A DNA stretch of 64,000 nucleotides, taken from contig BRXU01000042.1 in the NCBI GenBank assembly GCA_030267565.1, forward strand, positions 396,001-460,000. Reading direction: 5' to 3'. The notes beneath the pieces were generated by a model. The model ran no database searches. It saw nothing but the letters and a program-made list of their open reading frames with translations, and had not been told where the DNA came from. Positions 63,477 through 64,000 of the stretch are shown here, one piece after another (position 1 is the stretch's first letter; every line of letters begins with the position of its first letter). Source of the stretch: Pleodorina starrii (lineage: Eukaryota; Chlorophyta; Chlorophyceae; Chlamydomonadales; Volvocaceae). The position numbers and the translations under genes were made by a program.

Positions 63477-63486
63477 TGTCTGCACT

Positions 63487-63514
63487 GTCTGATGTCTGAT
63501 GTCTGATGTCTGAT
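63487..63514. repeat. GTCTGAT tandem repeat (four units)
   Basis: Four exact 7-bp units directly beside the truncated element end. Confidence 0.9.
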
Positions 63515-64000
63515 GTTCCCGGAGCAATCGAAGATTGCGGAGGGATACGACCCCATAATTGTGTGTGATCCGTCCGGTGTCACACCTGAAGTCGTTCGCT
63601 CTGGGAATTGGCAGTCAGAAGTTTTCAGGAGATTGTATTCGCTATTGTTAGCGCCAAGTTTCCGACTCGGAGGAGCATGCACGGCTGTGCAAAGTGGGCG
63701 ACAAGTGCCCATAACACGTCGATTATGCATCGCGCGCAAGCAGAAGGCCCCGAAAATAAGCCGTTCATAAGACACTTTTATAGGTATCATATGACGTGAA
63801 ATTCTGGGTGGGAAAGAGGCGCGCTTGCAAAAGTGGACTCGCGCGACCGTGGACCCGACTCGTGCGAACCAAGTAACTCGACCTAAGAACAACAGAATTG
63901 TAAAGCAAAAAGCAAAAAGAATGAAAGGATGCAAATTACGAGCCGGAAAGCAAGCGGGTGGGAAAAGAGTACAACTACCGGGAAGACATAGTTCTGCACC
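63515..64000. other. Right window edge
   Basis: About 0.5 kb with no recognisable gene. Composition is close to even in GC and AT, unlike the gene-rich part of the window. Confidence 0.35.

Overview
This window is nuclear DNA of a green alga of the Volvocales (Chlamydomonas/Volvox/Gonium type). The evidence is GC-rich sequence, many short introns with good GT-AG borders, TGTAA-type poly(A) signals, a tandem pair of flagellar radial-spoke RSP4/6 genes, a chloroplast PGR5 gene, and long Ala/Gly/Ser/Gln low-complexity inserts in coding exons. I could not assign a species. Exon borders were placed by hand from splice sites, reading phase and protein-family knowledge; no transcript was available.

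Layout. 0-6.1 kb (minus): the last exon of an unknown gene at the window edge, then a nine-exon sulfotransferase-like gene. 7.1-10.9 kb (plus): a caspase-like (C14) protease followed directly by an armadillo-repeat reading frame; the two may be one gene. 12.7-20.7 kb (minus): two tandem glycerophosphodiester phosphodiesterase (GDPD) genes, the upstream one swollen by low-complexity inserts. 20.7-24.4 kb: no confident gene. 24.4-36.9 kb: two tandem RSP4/6 genes on minus, with a small CMC4-type twin-CX9C gene on plus between them. 37.4-38.2 kb (plus): PGR5. 40.6-49.8 kb (minus): a 20-exon ER-type Ca2+-ATPase. 50.2-56.8 kb (plus): a 13-exon eIF3d gene with five copies of a box C/D snoRNA-like element in two introns. 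56.8-64 kb: repeats, a decayed gene fragment, a three-copy 21-bp tandem repeat, and an inverted pair of transposon-like elements.

How the genes relate. They are ordinary single-function nuclear genes (motility, photosynthetic electron flow, Ca2+ pumping, translation, phosphodiester metabolism), not a cluster for one pathway. Several pairs are divergent with short shared 5' regions (RSP4/6 copy 2 with PGR5, about 0.53 kb; Ca2+-ATPase with eIF3d, about 0.40 kb). The most unusual items are the intronic snoRNA-like family whose two guide stretches can pair with adjacent sites in the large-subunit rRNA peptidyl-transferase region, the possible caspase-ARM fusion, two strongly over-represented short motifs, and a MITE-like element with GC-rich terminal inverted repeats.
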